Below the pieces are notes generated by a model. The model worked only from the letters and a program-made list of their open reading frames with translations, was not told the DNA's origin and ran no database searches. The position numbers were made by a program, and so were the translations under genes. DNA of 64,000 bases from Clostridiales bacterium (lineage in GTDB: Bacteria > Bacillota > Clostridia > Lachnospirales > Lachnospiraceae), in contig QAKV01000030.1 of NCBI GenBank assembly GCA_003343625.1, positions 27,141-91,140 on the forward strand. The letters run 5' to 3'. How positions within the stretch are numbered: position 1 is the stretch's first letter; every line of letters starts with the position of its first letter. Shown piece by piece: positions 52,928-62,145 of the stretch.

Positions 52928-54277
52928 CTACTCCGCTTTCCGCGCATTTTTCAGCCATCTTCCGCTTCCCATCCGCCAGAGAAAACAGCCGGATCTGAAA
53001 ATCCAGTCCACGCCCATGGCCGCCCAGATCCCCAAAAGCCCCATATGAAATCCCAGGGTGAACAGATAACTGCAGCCGATGCGAAAAGTCCACATGGACA
53101 AAATGGAAATCACCATGGTGAAGGTGGCGTCCATGGCCGCCCGCATGGCATTGGGCAGGGAAAATCCGGTGGGCCACAAAATCGTGGCGCAGATCGAATG
53201 GAAGACGATTACCTCCGCCGCCAGTTGCCGGGTGGCATCCGTCACCTGGTACAGACCGGCGATCTGATCGGCAAGCAGGATGATCCCGAGGTTTAAAACG
53301 GCCATGAACAGATACGCATAACCCATCATCTTTTTCACATAGAATTTGGCCTGTTCCTCGCTGCCCGCTCCCAGCGCCTGTCCTACCACGGTGATCATGG
53401 CGATGCCCATGGCGGAAGCGGGAATTACCGCAACTCCGGCCACTGTCCCCACGATGGCGTTGGCCGCGATGGCTGTCGTTCCGAGGCCGGCCACCAGACT
53501 CTGTACCAGGATCTTGCCCACCTGGAAGATGCAGTTGTCCAACCCGGTGGGCACGCCTACCCGCAGGATATTTTTCAGGATTTTCCTGTCCAGCCGCAGG
53601 GCGATCCTTCTGCTGTAATGAAGCGGATGCTTCCCGCTTTTCAAAATGCCGAACATGATGACCGCCCCCAGGATTCTGGAGAGGAGGGTGGAAAGGGCTA
53701 CTCCGAATACGCCCCAGTGAAAGGCCATGATAAAAAACGCGTTTCCGATAATGTTGACCGCGTTCATCAGAATCGAAATCAGCATCGTGATCCTGGAATT
53801 GCCCATGGCCCGGCTCAGCGCAGCGCTGGCGTTATAGATCCCCAGAAAAGGGAACGACAGAGCCGTGAGATAGAAATAGACCACCGCGTTTTCCATCACG
53901 TCCGCCTCCACGTTCCCGAAGATCAGCCCCAGGATGATCCGATTGAAAACCAGGGAAAACAGGGAGATGATCAGGGCGATGCCGGTGACGCATAACAACA
54001 GCTGATCCGCCGTCCGATTCGCCGCCTCCTCCTTCTTTTCCCCCAGCCGGTGGGCAGCCACCACCGCTCCGCCCGTGGCCAGGGAGCTGAACAGGTTGGT
54101 GAGCAGGATGTTGATGGAATCCACCAGGGAAACGCCGGACACCGCCGCCTCCCCCGCGATGGACACCATGATGGAGTCCGCCATGCCCACCGTCAGCCCC
54201 AGAATCTGTTCCAGCACCAACGGGATGATTAGGGCGCGCAGCGCCCGGTTGCTAAATACTGGTTTTTCCGCTTCCAT
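52928..54277 (-). CDS. MATE-family multidrug/metabolite transporter
   Basis: The 449-residue protein has about twelve membrane helices in two repeats, each with MATE features: GMADSIMVSIAGEAAVSGVSL, SLATGGAVVAAHRLGEKK, SRAMGNSRITMLISILMNAV and VGVPTGLDNCIFQVGKIL. MATE proteins export cationic or organic compounds with Na+ or H+ exchange. It is the only transporter in the mannoside operon, placed between a GH38 and the GH2 gene. Whether it moves a sugar-related molecule is unknown. It starts 3 bases after the GH38 gene ends. Confidence 0.93.
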   Translation of the reverse strand: MEAEKPVFSNRALRALIIPLVLEQILGLTVGMADSIMVSIAGEAAVSGVSLVDSINILLTNLFSSLATGGAVVAAHRLGEKKEEAANRTADQLLLCVTGIALIISLFSLVFNRIILGLIFGNVEADVMENAVVYFYLTALSFPFLGIYNASAALSRAMGNSRITMLISILMNAVNIIGNAFFIMAFHWGVFGVALSTLLSRILGAVIMFGILKSGKHPLHYSRRIALRLDRKILKNILRVGVPTGLDNCIFQVGKILVQSLVAGLGTTAIAANAIVGTVAGVAVIPASAMGIAMITVVGQALGAGSEEQAKFYVKKMMGYAYLFMAVLNLGIILLADQIAGLYQVTDATRQLAAEVIVFHSICATILWPTGFSLPNAMRAAMDATFTMVISILSMWTFRIGCSYLFTLGFHMGLLGIWAAMGVDWIFRSGCFLWRMGSGRWLKNARKAE

Positions 54278-54280
54278 GTC

Positions 54281-56752
54281 CTATTCCGCCTCTGTTTTCC
54301 TCTCCTCCGGGCGCTCCTTTTGCTCCGTTTTCCGCTCTGTTATCGGCCGTTCCAGCATGTCGCATTCGACGAATCCTTTCTCCGTCAATTTCGCCGTTTT
54401 GATCTGATAAGGCCCCAGACTCGTCTTCCAGCTCTTCCCCTGACAACGGATCCGAACGCTTCCCCCGATTCCTTCCGTTTCAAAGGCCCGAATCACCAGC
54501 TCGTCGGGGCATTCCAGTCCCTGTTTGACGCAGGAAACCGCCGCATTTTCCGCTTCGGCCTCCAGCAGCCCCCCCGTGCGCTGCCACTTCCCGCCCGGGT
54601 GATTGCTGTCCCCCAGATATTCCGGCGGCATATGTAAAACATCCGCCTCCGCAAAGAGCCTCCCGTTGGAAACCCCGCTCTCATGCCCGATCATCCGGAT
54701 CCGGTAGTCCCAGGTACCCTGATCCATGAACGGATGCTCCAGTTCTTCCGAAAGAGGGCCCCTGCCGCCTCTGGCATGCACGCTGCTGCGCGAAAGAATC
54801 AGGCGATATTCAGAACCGACCTGCTGGCAGGCGTAAACGCCGTCGTTGAGCATAGCGATGCCGCTGCCGTCCGAATCGCTCACGTCCGCGAACCGGTGCT
54901 GATAGTGCTCTTTGTTCGAATCCGTACAGGAAATCTTGTGTTCCGAAAGAAATGCGGTTTCCGTACGCACATCCGGGCTCTTCGCCTTCACCGGGACGCA
55001 CAGGCAGATCTGCCGGTGTTTTTCCATGTTATGCAGGCGCAGATCCAGTTTGAGCACATCGCTCCCCTTTTCCAAAATATAGTCGATGCGCAGCTCAGAC
55101 CGTTCGAAAGTCAGAAGAGCCCGGACTACAGCGCGCAGGGGATTGGCTTCCACAACGCGAATCTTCGATGCCTCAAACCGCCCCACAGGCTTTTCTTCCC
55201 AGACGTCCTCTCCCCAGGCGCCCCGATCATCATAGAAGACACGAACGCTACAGGGATCCTCCAGCAGTTCTCTGCCGTTTTTCATCAGGCTGGCCGGACA
55301 ACCTGTATTTTCATCCAGTACGACTTTCACGATCCCATTGTCCAGCATCCGTTCCGAAGCCTGAATACAGGAAGGCTGCTCCATCTCGTTGGGCCCTTCC
55401 CCGATCACCCGGTATACGCTATAGCCAAAGGCCGGAATTCGGGCCGTAAAAAGGATGCCTTTCCGGCTATCCGGGGAAAAGTTGCGGTATTGGGTCTCGC
55501 AGCAGAAAATTTCCTCGCCTTTGGGATCCCGCATCCGGAGAGGCTTTTTCTGGGCTCTTGGGACATATACATCCGCCGTAAATACCCCTTCAAAAGCATG
55601 ACCGGTGGGATTTAGGAGCACCAGCGGGAAGCCGTCCCCCCTGGTATCCAGCCCGTTGGCGACAGCCTGTACTCCGTCGCAGATCACATGCTCCGCTATG
55701 GAGACAGCCGTGTCGAACTCCCTGCAGGCCTGATTCCGGGCGGGTTCGATGCTGGTTCCTGCCAGCACATCGTGGAACTGATTGAACAGCGCTTCCTTCC
55801 AGGCGTATTCCAGCTTTTCAGCAGGTGTATTCCAGCTTTTCACCCCCATGCGGGAAGCCATGGCAGCCATGGCCTCCGCCTTTTGCAGCGTCCACTCCGC
55901 CCTCCGGTTTTTCTGTTTGATCTCCCGGTCGGAGCTGTAGCATCCCCAGTAAATACGTCCCAGCTCTCCCGTCACTTCGGGCAGCTTATCCGATTCCACC
56001 TTCGAAAAGAAGGCTTCCATAGTCGAGAAATCCAGGGTACCCGCAGGATATTCCCCGCGCATTTCGTAGATAGTCCGGATATTCTCGATCGTGGGGCCGC
56101 CGCCGTGGTTACCGACCCCGTAGAAGACCGCCATCCGGTCGTAGCCGATTTCATCGAGCCCTTCTTCGCTCTCCTTTAGATTGAACTCCAGGGCCGGCCG
56201 GGTCCAGGCCATGTATTCCCCTCCGGTGCGCTCCGTCGTCACCCGGCTGCCGTCGGGGGATTTCCAGACGAACATGGCCGGAAGAGGGACGGTTTTCCTG
56301 TCCGGCCGGGAAGCGATGTAGGAACGGATGCCGCAGCCGTTCAAAATGGCGGGCAGATTGGCCCCATGACCGAAACTGTCCGGATTGAAGGCCACCGTCA
56401 CTTCCTTTCCGAATTCTTTCCGCACGAAACTTTTGCCGTACAGAAGATGGCGGATCAGCGCTTCCCCGGAAGGCAGGTCGCAGTCCGGTTCTACCCACAT
56501 GCCTCCCTGGATCTCCCAGCGGCCTTCTTTCACCCGTTCCTTAATCCGCTCAAACAGCCACGGGCAGTTTTCCTTCAACCATGCCAGAAAGGAGATGCTG
56601 GTCTGGCTAAATCTGAAATCCGCAAATTCCTCCATCCGATCCAGCGCGGAAGCAAAAGATGACTTCACCTCCTGCATACCTTCCGCACGATTCCACAGCC
56701 ACACCGGGTCGATGTGGGTATAGCCGATCATGTCATATTTTTTTTCGCCCAT
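54281..56752 (-). CDS. GH38 alpha-mannosidase (copy 1)
   Basis: This zinc enzyme removes alpha-linked mannose. The 823-residue protein starts with the metal site DMIGYTHIDPVWLWNRAEG, then RFSQTSISFLAWLKE and GGMWVEPDCDLPSGEALIRH. The nucleophile Asp is in VAFNPDSFGHGANLPAIL. A metal His region LFNQFHDVLAGTSIEPA and the long C-terminal beta domains follow. No signal peptide is seen. It lies 47 bases after the second GH38 gene, from which it differs in many positions, so linkage preference may differ. Confidence 0.94.
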   Translation of the reverse strand: MGEKKYDMIGYTHIDPVWLWNRAEGMQEVKSSFASALDRMEEFADFRFSQTSISFLAWLKENCPWLFERIKERVKEGRWEIQGGMWVEPDCDLPSGEALIRHLLYGKSFVRKEFGKEVTVAFNPDSFGHGANLPAILNGCGIRSYIASRPDRKTVPLPAMFVWKSPDGSRVTTERTGGEYMAWTRPALEFNLKESEEGLDEIGYDRMAVFYGVGNHGGGPTIENIRTIYEMRGEYPAGTLDFSTMEAFFSKVESDKLPEVTGELGRIYWGCYSSDREIKQKNRRAEWTLQKAEAMAAMASRMGVKSWNTPAEKLEYAWKEALFNQFHDVLAGTSIEPARNQACREFDTAVSIAEHVICDGVQAVANGLDTRGDGFPLVLLNPTGHAFEGVFTADVYVPRAQKKPLRMRDPKGEEIFCCETQYRNFSPDSRKGILFTARIPAFGYSVYRVIGEGPNEMEQPSCIQASERMLDNGIVKVVLDENTGCPASLMKNGRELLEDPCSVRVFYDDRGAWGEDVWEEKPVGRFEASKIRVVEANPLRAVVRALLTFERSELRIDYILEKGSDVLKLDLRLHNMEKHRQICLCVPVKAKSPDVRTETAFLSEHKISCTDSNKEHYQHRFADVSDSDGSGIAMLNDGVYACQQVGSEYRLILSRSSVHARGGRGPLSEELEHPFMDQGTWDYRIRMIGHESGVSNGRLFAEADVLHMPPEYLGDSNHPGGKWQRTGGLLEAEAENAAVSCVKQGLECPDELVIRAFETEGIGGSVRIRCQGKSWKTSLGPYQIKTAKLTEKGFVECDMLERPITERKTEQKERPEERKTEAE

Positions 56753-56799
56753 CGCGTTTTCCTCCAGTGATCTATTGTTTTTTACCGGCTTTTCTTTCG

Positions 56800-59241
56800 T
56801 CAGCGCCCCTCTTCCAGCAAGTTGACCGACACGGGCTCTCCCCCTGGATCGTTCGGAAGGAACAGGGTCAAAATCTCATAGGCGCCGATTTCATAAGGGC
56901 AATCCCGTCCGTTCAGGACAAAAGTCCCGGCGGTCTTCTTTCCTTCCGTTTCAAACAGGCGGACGATCAGCCCATCTCCGTCCTCCGCCGCCTTGATACA
57001 GCCCAGCTCCACATTGGCCTCCTCCAGCCGGATGCCCTGCCAGGAAATCAGTTTCCGCTCTCCCGGATGTCGGCAATCCGTGGTGATCAACAGCGGCTTT
57101 GCCGCCGCTTCCGCCATCCGATAGCGCTCCCGGTTGGAAATCGCGCCGCCGTGAGGGGACAGCAGGAATGTGAATTCCTGTTTTCCCAGATCCGTATAAT
57201 CGTATCCTTCGATGGGGTTGTACCAGTTCACCCCGTTGCCCTGAGCGTAAATAGCGCTGCGGGCGACAGGAAAGCTGAGTCGGTTTTCTTCCAGGGAAAA
57301 AGCGTATTTTCCGTCATTTGCGACATACAGGCCGGCTCCTTTCTCCCCGGTCACATCCACGAACCGGTGCATGCTGTACTCCTGTCCGTCCCTGACAGGC
57401 GTACAGACGCTCTGATAGGCCGCCTCCCGGAATACCCGTGTTCCTTTCGCCGAAAGGGGAAACTCCATTTTCACCATCTGCCACTCCCGATCCCAGAAGA
57501 GCCGGTTGACCACTTCCACGTAGGCTACGCCCCTGTAAAGGATGAATTTCTGCCGCAGGACGCTTCCTCCCAATCGGTAAGTTGCCCTCACGACTTTCCT
57601 CAGGCTCCCTTCTTCCACCAGCTCGAGAGACTGCGGGCTGAGGCTTTCATTCCGTGGCGCAAAGGGTCTGCCCTGATCGCCTCCCCAGCTGTCCCGCTCA
57701 TCCGTCCAGATCGGGAAGGTCACAGGGCCGGACAGCGCTTCGTATCCGCCTTTCTTATCATAAAGGCTGCAAAGGGCGCCGTTATCGTCGAAAGCGATTT
57801 TCAAAAACTCGTTTTCCAGCACCGCCGCCCGAAGATTCGCGCCGCCGCTCTCCCGGCTGTCGCAGCAAAGCGCCGATTCCCCGATGAGGGTCCGGTAGAC
57901 CGCGAACCCCAGGGCGGGCACATGGGCGTCAAAGACGATGCCCCTTCTGCCGCCGATGTTGTAATTGCGCACCTTCGCTATCGTGTGCACCCGCTGATAG
58001 GGAATCTCCTTTCCCTGAGGATCCTTTATAATCAGCCCGTCCTTGCAAAACCAGTTGAGTTCCGCAGTAACAGGGCCATCGTAATCCCTGCCGGAGGGGT
58101 TGAACAGGATCAGCGGAAACCCATCTCCCCCGGTATCCAACATCCCCATGATTTCCTGCATGCAGGCGACCCACAGCTTTTTAGCTTCCGCCCCCGCTCC
58201 GGACATCTGGGCGATGGCTTCGTCCCTGGCAGGCTTGATCGTCGTGCCTCCCAAAGTGTCATGGAACTGGTTGAACAAAAGCGTCTTCCAGAGCTGTTTC
58301 ATGGTTTCCCTGCGCCCCGCTTCCGCCGGCCGGCCGGCGAACAGAGACGCCATGGAGAGGAGATGATCCGCGGTCATCAACCTGCCTTCCGTCCGGCGGT
58401 TCGTCTTCTTGAGCCTGCTGTCCATGCTGTAACAGCCTGTGTTGACTCCGTCGAAAAACTCCCGGCGAACCGGCAGACTGTCCTTTTCCGCCTCTGACAG
58501 GCTGTCGAAAAACTCCCGATATGTGCCGAAGGGCAGGGACAGCTCCGCCTTTTCCTCCCTCAGGCGCAGAATCGCCCGAATGTTTTCCACAGTAGGACCT
58601 CCGCCGTGGTTGCCCACTCCATAGCAGCAGGCCATGGAAGACAGGCCCGCCCCCGAAGCCGCCCGTTCCGCCATTTCCACCGCTTCTTTCGTGGGTTCAT
58701 AAAACCAGGTGGTGTACTCGCTGGGCAGACTGATGGCGTTCACCCTGCTGCCGTCTTCGCTCTCCCAGACGAAGACCGGCGTATCCAGCCTGGGCCGCAT
58801 GAAGACATACTCATCCATCCCGCTCTTTTTCAGGATCTGGGGCAGCATGGGATTGTGCCCGAAGCTGTCCACATTGGAAGCGGTGCGGCAGGTGACGCCG
58901 AACTTCTCCTGAAAATAGCGCTGGCCGTAAAGGCCCTGGCGCACGAACGCCTCGCCGCAGGGCAGGATGCAGTCCGGTTCCAAAAACCAGCCGCCGGTGA
59001 GTTCCCAGCGCCCTTCCTGCACCCTGGCTCTGATCTCCTCGAACATCTCCGGCGCCACTGCCTCGATCCATTCGAAAAAGGCGGAGGATGTGGAGGTGAA
59101 TTTCGCTTCCGGAAATTCCCGCAGCCGATCCAGTGCAGATGCGAAGGTAGCCTTCACCTCCTGCAGCCCTTCGTCCCAATCCCAGAACCAGACGGGATCG
59201 ATATGGGAGTTCCCGATCATATACAGAGTTTTCTTTTTCAT
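56800..59241 (-). CDS. GH38 alpha-mannosidase (copy 2)
   Basis: The 813-residue protein is colinear with copy 1: YMIGNSHIDPVWFWDWDEGL, TGGWFLEPDCILPCGEAFVRQ, nucleophile Asp in TASNVDSFGHNPMLPQIL, LFNQFHDTLGGTTIKPA, and C-terminal beta domains. The zinc and nucleophile residues are kept, so it should be active. No signal peptide. It follows the MBL-fold gene by 11 bases. The pair probably arose by an old duplication and may split alpha-1,3 and alpha-1,6 mannose removal. Confidence 0.94.
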   Translation of the reverse strand: MKKKTLYMIGNSHIDPVWFWDWDEGLQEVKATFASALDRLREFPEAKFTSTSSAFFEWIEAVAPEMFEEIRARVQEGRWELTGGWFLEPDCILPCGEAFVRQGLYGQRYFQEKFGVTCRTASNVDSFGHNPMLPQILKKSGMDEYVFMRPRLDTPVFVWESEDGSRVNAISLPSEYTTWFYEPTKEAVEMAERAASGAGLSSMACCYGVGNHGGGPTVENIRAILRLREEKAELSLPFGTYREFFDSLSEAEKDSLPVRREFFDGVNTGCYSMDSRLKKTNRRTEGRLMTADHLLSMASLFAGRPAEAGRRETMKQLWKTLLFNQFHDTLGGTTIKPARDEAIAQMSGAGAEAKKLWVACMQEIMGMLDTGGDGFPLILFNPSGRDYDGPVTAELNWFCKDGLIIKDPQGKEIPYQRVHTIAKVRNYNIGGRRGIVFDAHVPALGFAVYRTLIGESALCCDSRESGGANLRAAVLENEFLKIAFDDNGALCSLYDKKGGYEALSGPVTFPIWTDERDSWGGDQGRPFAPRNESLSPQSLELVEEGSLRKVVRATYRLGGSVLRQKFILYRGVAYVEVVNRLFWDREWQMVKMEFPLSAKGTRVFREAAYQSVCTPVRDGQEYSMHRFVDVTGEKGAGLYVANDGKYAFSLEENRLSFPVARSAIYAQGNGVNWYNPIEGYDYTDLGKQEFTFLLSPHGGAISNRERYRMAEAAAKPLLITTDCRHPGERKLISWQGIRLEEANVELGCIKAAEDGDGLIVRLFETEGKKTAGTFVLNGRDCPYEIGAYEILTLFLPNDPGGEPVSVNLLEEGR

Positions 59242-59252
59242 GATAATATCTC

Positions 59253-59978
59253 CTATGCGTAACGGAACGTATCCTTCATCGCCTTAAACCACGGATTATA
59301 GTAGGTAGCGAACTGCTTTTTCAGCTCCGCGATGCGCGCATCCGCGTCGCAGATTACATCCGCACCCATATGTCCGAATGTAAATCCGTCGAAATGTCGG
59401 GATGTGAGCTTCTCCAGGCTCTCTTTCCAGACCGTTTCATCAGAACCTATTTTGTCCGAATACCCGCCGTAAAGGGTATCCCCCGCCACCAGAAACGAAA
59501 ATCCGTTCACATCCATAGCGTAGCAGACGCTGCCCATCGTATGGCCGGGGGTGTGCAGAACTTCCATGGAAATGCCGTTGCCAAAGGAGATTTTTTCTCC
59601 GTCGCGCACCGTGCCGTCCACCTTACAGGGCAAAAATTCCCGGCCGTACAGAAGCTCAGCTGTGGTTCGCACATTGTCCCCCTTTTCCACCTGCTCTTTG
59701 TCCGCCTCGTGCAGATACAGGCGGCAGCCGTAATCCCCGGCAAACAGCGAGGCCGCGCCCACGTGATCATAATGTCCATGGGTGCCGTAAACGGCCCGGA
59801 TGTCCGCCGGATCGAATCCAAGCGACCGGATGTTGCCGACGATCTGCTCATACCCGTCGGGCGTGCCGCAATCGATGAGGTACAGCCCATCCTCCCCTTC
59901 GATCAGATAAGACGTAGCGTCATAAAAATGGGAAAGGGAAACGCCCCCCACCTGGTATAAATGCCCCATCAGCTTCAT
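59253..59978 (-). CDS. Metallo-beta-lactamase-fold hydrolase
   Basis: The 241-residue protein has the MBL motifs: DCGTPDGYEQIVGNIRSLGF, the HxHxDH metal site GTHGHYDHVGAA, VLHTPGHTMGSVCYAM, LVAGDTLYGGYSDKIGSD and a final GHMGAD. It resembles glyoxalase II/lactonase-type members more than beta-lactamases. It lies between GH20 and GH38 genes, so a sugar lactone or ester could be the substrate. That is inference only. Confidence 0.85.
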   Translation of the reverse strand: MKLMGHLYQVGGVSLSHFYDATSYLIEGEDGLYLIDCGTPDGYEQIVGNIRSLGFDPADIRAVYGTHGHYDHVGAASLFAGDYGCRLYLHEADKEQVEKGDNVRTTAELLYGREFLPCKVDGTVRDGEKISFGNGISMEVLHTPGHTMGSVCYAMDVNGFSFLVAGDTLYGGYSDKIGSDETVWKESLEKLTSRHFDGFTFGHMGADVICDADARIAELKKQFATYYNPWFKAMKDTFRYA

Positions 59979-60026
59979 GCTCTTTTTCCTCCTTTATCGT
60001 TTTCCATCCGCAAATTTCCGCGTTCT

Positions 60027-61865
60027 CTACATCACGCAGGCCGTGACGATATTTCTCCAGCTGTTATCGCTCAACGGCAGAGTTCGATGGCCCGGATTCT
60101 CCCGTTCATCCAGCAAGAGCCTGGGTTCCTCCAACTCTTCGATGCGCGCCGTCCTTCCTTCCAGAAAGTCGGTCAGCCGCTGATGCGCGGACTCCAGACG
60201 GGCTTTCACACCGCCCAGGCGCACGTCCAGCACCTCCCAGCCAAACGGTCGGTTCTCCGCGAACCATTGTCTTCGCATCTCACGGCGGAATTCATCCACC
60301 CGGGACGCCGCTTCGAGAGCCCGATCGGCCAGCTCGGACAGCGCCTTCCGGTCTCCGCCTTCATAGGCCCGGCGCATCCGCACTCCCAGATCGCATTTTT
60401 CTTCCAAAACCGCACAGAGGGCGGACAGGGTGCGAAACAGGTAGCCGCAACTTTCCGAACGATCTGCAGCTTCCGCCAGCCGCCCTGCGGCAGCTGCGAA
60501 GTGGGCGGGATAGGTATCCTCATCCACGTGCCGGTCATAAATTCCCAAAAGGACATCCTGATACAGCAGATATTTGGCCGGCCCCACGCTGACCCTCCCC
60601 GGGCAGGGATTATCCGGCGTCAGGTTGGGCAAATCCAACAGGAGAAAATCCCCGTATCGCTCATTCGTGCAGGCCATCATCCGCTCGGAAAGCCAGGTGT
60701 CGTCCGTCCGATCCGCATAACAGCTCTCCGCATACAGACACAGCACGGGCAGCACACATGCCTGAGCTGCCTCGCCCCCGTCGTCACCCCAGCCCGTAAC
60801 CATCACGTTTCCGATGGAAAATTCCCGACAGGCCGAAAGGGCGATACGGGAAGCCTGAATGCTGTGATTGAGCAGGGGCGCGTAACCGTTCCATTTCCAG
60901 GCGCCGCCTGCAAAGCCCACCCGGTCGGACAGTTTTTTATGGTTGGACAGCATCCGGCGATACGTATCCTGATCCCTGCTGTAATAGTCCCAGTAAATGA
61001 GCTCCACGTTCTGCGGGATCCGCCTGCGTACTTCATCTGTAATCTCTAATTTCTCGCTGTGGTATCCTTCTCCGGAGAGGAGCTTGAAAAACATATCGCT
61101 CCACATCATACAGGTGAAGCCGTACTTTTCGCAAATGGAAAGCACCCTCTGCAGGTGTTTTTCCATGATGGAAAGCCGGTCCCGATAGCCATAGCGGTTT
61201 AAGTACGCGCCCCGGCCGATCATCTCCGCCTCATCCATGCCGATGTTGATCACACGGGAACGCACCGTTTCAGCCCAGGTGCGAACCATGTCCTCGATCA
61301 GCGCATAGGTTTCCTCCTCGCCCGTGCTGAGAATATCAGCAGTATCGTGAACGCCCGAAAACGCCTTCCAGCGAAAGATCGCGTTTAAATGGGCCAACGT
61401 CTGGATGCAGGGCACCAGCTCGATCCCCAGGGACATCGCATAGTCGTCGAGTTCACGAAGCTCCTCCTTCGCATACCGCCCCCTCATCCAGCCGAAAAAC
61501 GGACGTCCTTCGATCTCATAGGTATCTTCGGTGTACAACATCAGCCGATCGTATCCCATCAAAGCCATGGACACCAATAATTCCTTCAAAAACGATACCG
61601 AAGGAACAGCGTTGCGGGAGCAGTCCACCATGTAGGTCAGGTGTTCGAACGCTCTGTCTTCTTCCCGGCATCCCTCTGACCTTCCTTCCCGAATCCACTG
61701 CCGAATCCAGCTGAGCCCTCTGTAGTATTCGCAGTCCCGGCTGCACTCGATCATGCCCTTTCCGTCCTTTAAGACCGCTTTCAGCCCGCGATCCCTGTAT
61801 CCCCGGGTCACCCGTTGCGCCAGTTCCCCGATCTGTGCGTATTTTTCCGGAAAAATGAGTTCCAT
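60027..61865 (-). CDS. GH20-type beta-N-acetylhexosaminidase
   Basis: This enzyme removes terminal GlcNAc or GalNAc. The 612-residue protein has a TIM barrel with MLYTEDTYEIEGRPFFGWMRG, LVPCIQTLAHLNAIFRW and the GH20 Asp-Glu pair in VINIGMDEAEMIGRG. Also present are MMWSDMFFKLL, LIYWDYYSRDQD and GAWKWNGYAPL, followed by a helical C-terminal part. It lacks a signal peptide and the N-terminal GH20b domain is small, as in intracellular subfamily members. AAGGAGG is 5 bases before the ATG at 61865. A GTG at 61892 with AGGAGGG is a rival start. It is the first gene of the mannoside operon. Confidence 0.85.
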   Translation of the reverse strand: MELIFPEKYAQIGELAQRVTRGYRDRGLKAVLKDGKGMIECSRDCEYYRGLSWIRQWIREGRSEGCREEDRAFEHLTYMVDCSRNAVPSVSFLKELLVSMALMGYDRLMLYTEDTYEIEGRPFFGWMRGRYAKEELRELDDYAMSLGIELVPCIQTLAHLNAIFRWKAFSGVHDTADILSTGEEETYALIEDMVRTWAETVRSRVINIGMDEAEMIGRGAYLNRYGYRDRLSIMEKHLQRVLSICEKYGFTCMMWSDMFFKLLSGEGYHSEKLEITDEVRRRIPQNVELIYWDYYSRDQDTYRRMLSNHKKLSDRVGFAGGAWKWNGYAPLLNHSIQASRIALSACREFSIGNVMVTGWGDDGGEAAQACVLPVLCLYAESCYADRTDDTWLSERMMACTNERYGDFLLLDLPNLTPDNPCPGRVSVGPAKYLLYQDVLLGIYDRHVDEDTYPAHFAAAAGRLAEAADRSESCGYLFRTLSALCAVLEEKCDLGVRMRRAYEGGDRKALSELADRALEAASRVDEFRREMRRQWFAENRPFGWEVLDVRLGGVKARLESAHQRLTDFLEGRTARIEELEEPRLLLDERENPGHRTLPLSDNSWRNIVTACVM

Positions 61866-61880
61866 TCCTGCCTCCTTTTC

Positions 61881-61890
61881 GAAACGTTTC
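61881..61890. promoter_or_regulatory. LacI-type palindrome in the GH20 leader
   Basis: GAAACGTTTC is a perfect 10-base palindrome, and with flanks it matches TGAAACGTTTCA at 11 of 12 positions, a common LacI-family operator. It lies about 40 bases after the predicted transcription start and would block the operon when bound. The fit to the CcpA cre consensus is only partial. Confidence 0.55.
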
Positions 61891-61935
61891 ACAATGTTTC
61901 GCCCTCCTCAGGCATTTTGAATCGATCTTTTCAGT

Positions 61936-61964
61936 ATTTTACCATTGTATAACCATCATTTCAA
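61936..61964 (-). promoter_or_regulatory. Promoter of the mannoside/N-glycan operon
   Basis: On the minus strand TTGAAA and TAAAAT are 17 bases apart, with TGG just before the -10 (extended element). The -10 ends about 70 bases before the GH20 ATG. The remaining upstream stretch to 62088 is AT-rich without a gene. Confidence 0.75.
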
Positions 61965-62088
61965 TTCAAATTTGAGCAGTTTTTGAACTTTTTTGATTAT
62001 TTTATGAAATATGCGGCAATTTTCTCAGTTCGGAGCGCGAAATACATAACTGCCAAATTAAGATACTGCTGATAAAGCGGGATTCAAT

Positions 62089-62138
62089 AAAAGGGCCATG
62101 TACCGGCTGTTTCATCAGCCCCGCACAATAGCCCTTTT
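62089..62138 (-). terminator. Terminator of the AIM24-YjbR operon
   Basis: AAAAGGGC/GCCCTTTT form the outer stem and GGCTG/CAGCC an inner stem. On the minus strand it starts 8 bases after the YjbR stop and ends in TTTTATTG. Confidence 0.75.
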
Positions 62139-62145
62139 GCTTCCT

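Noticed and set aside
56659-58497. 612-codon rightward ORF opposite a GH38 gene
   Set aside because: Same reasoning: no motifs, no start signal, and the opposite strand encodes a full GH38 enzyme.
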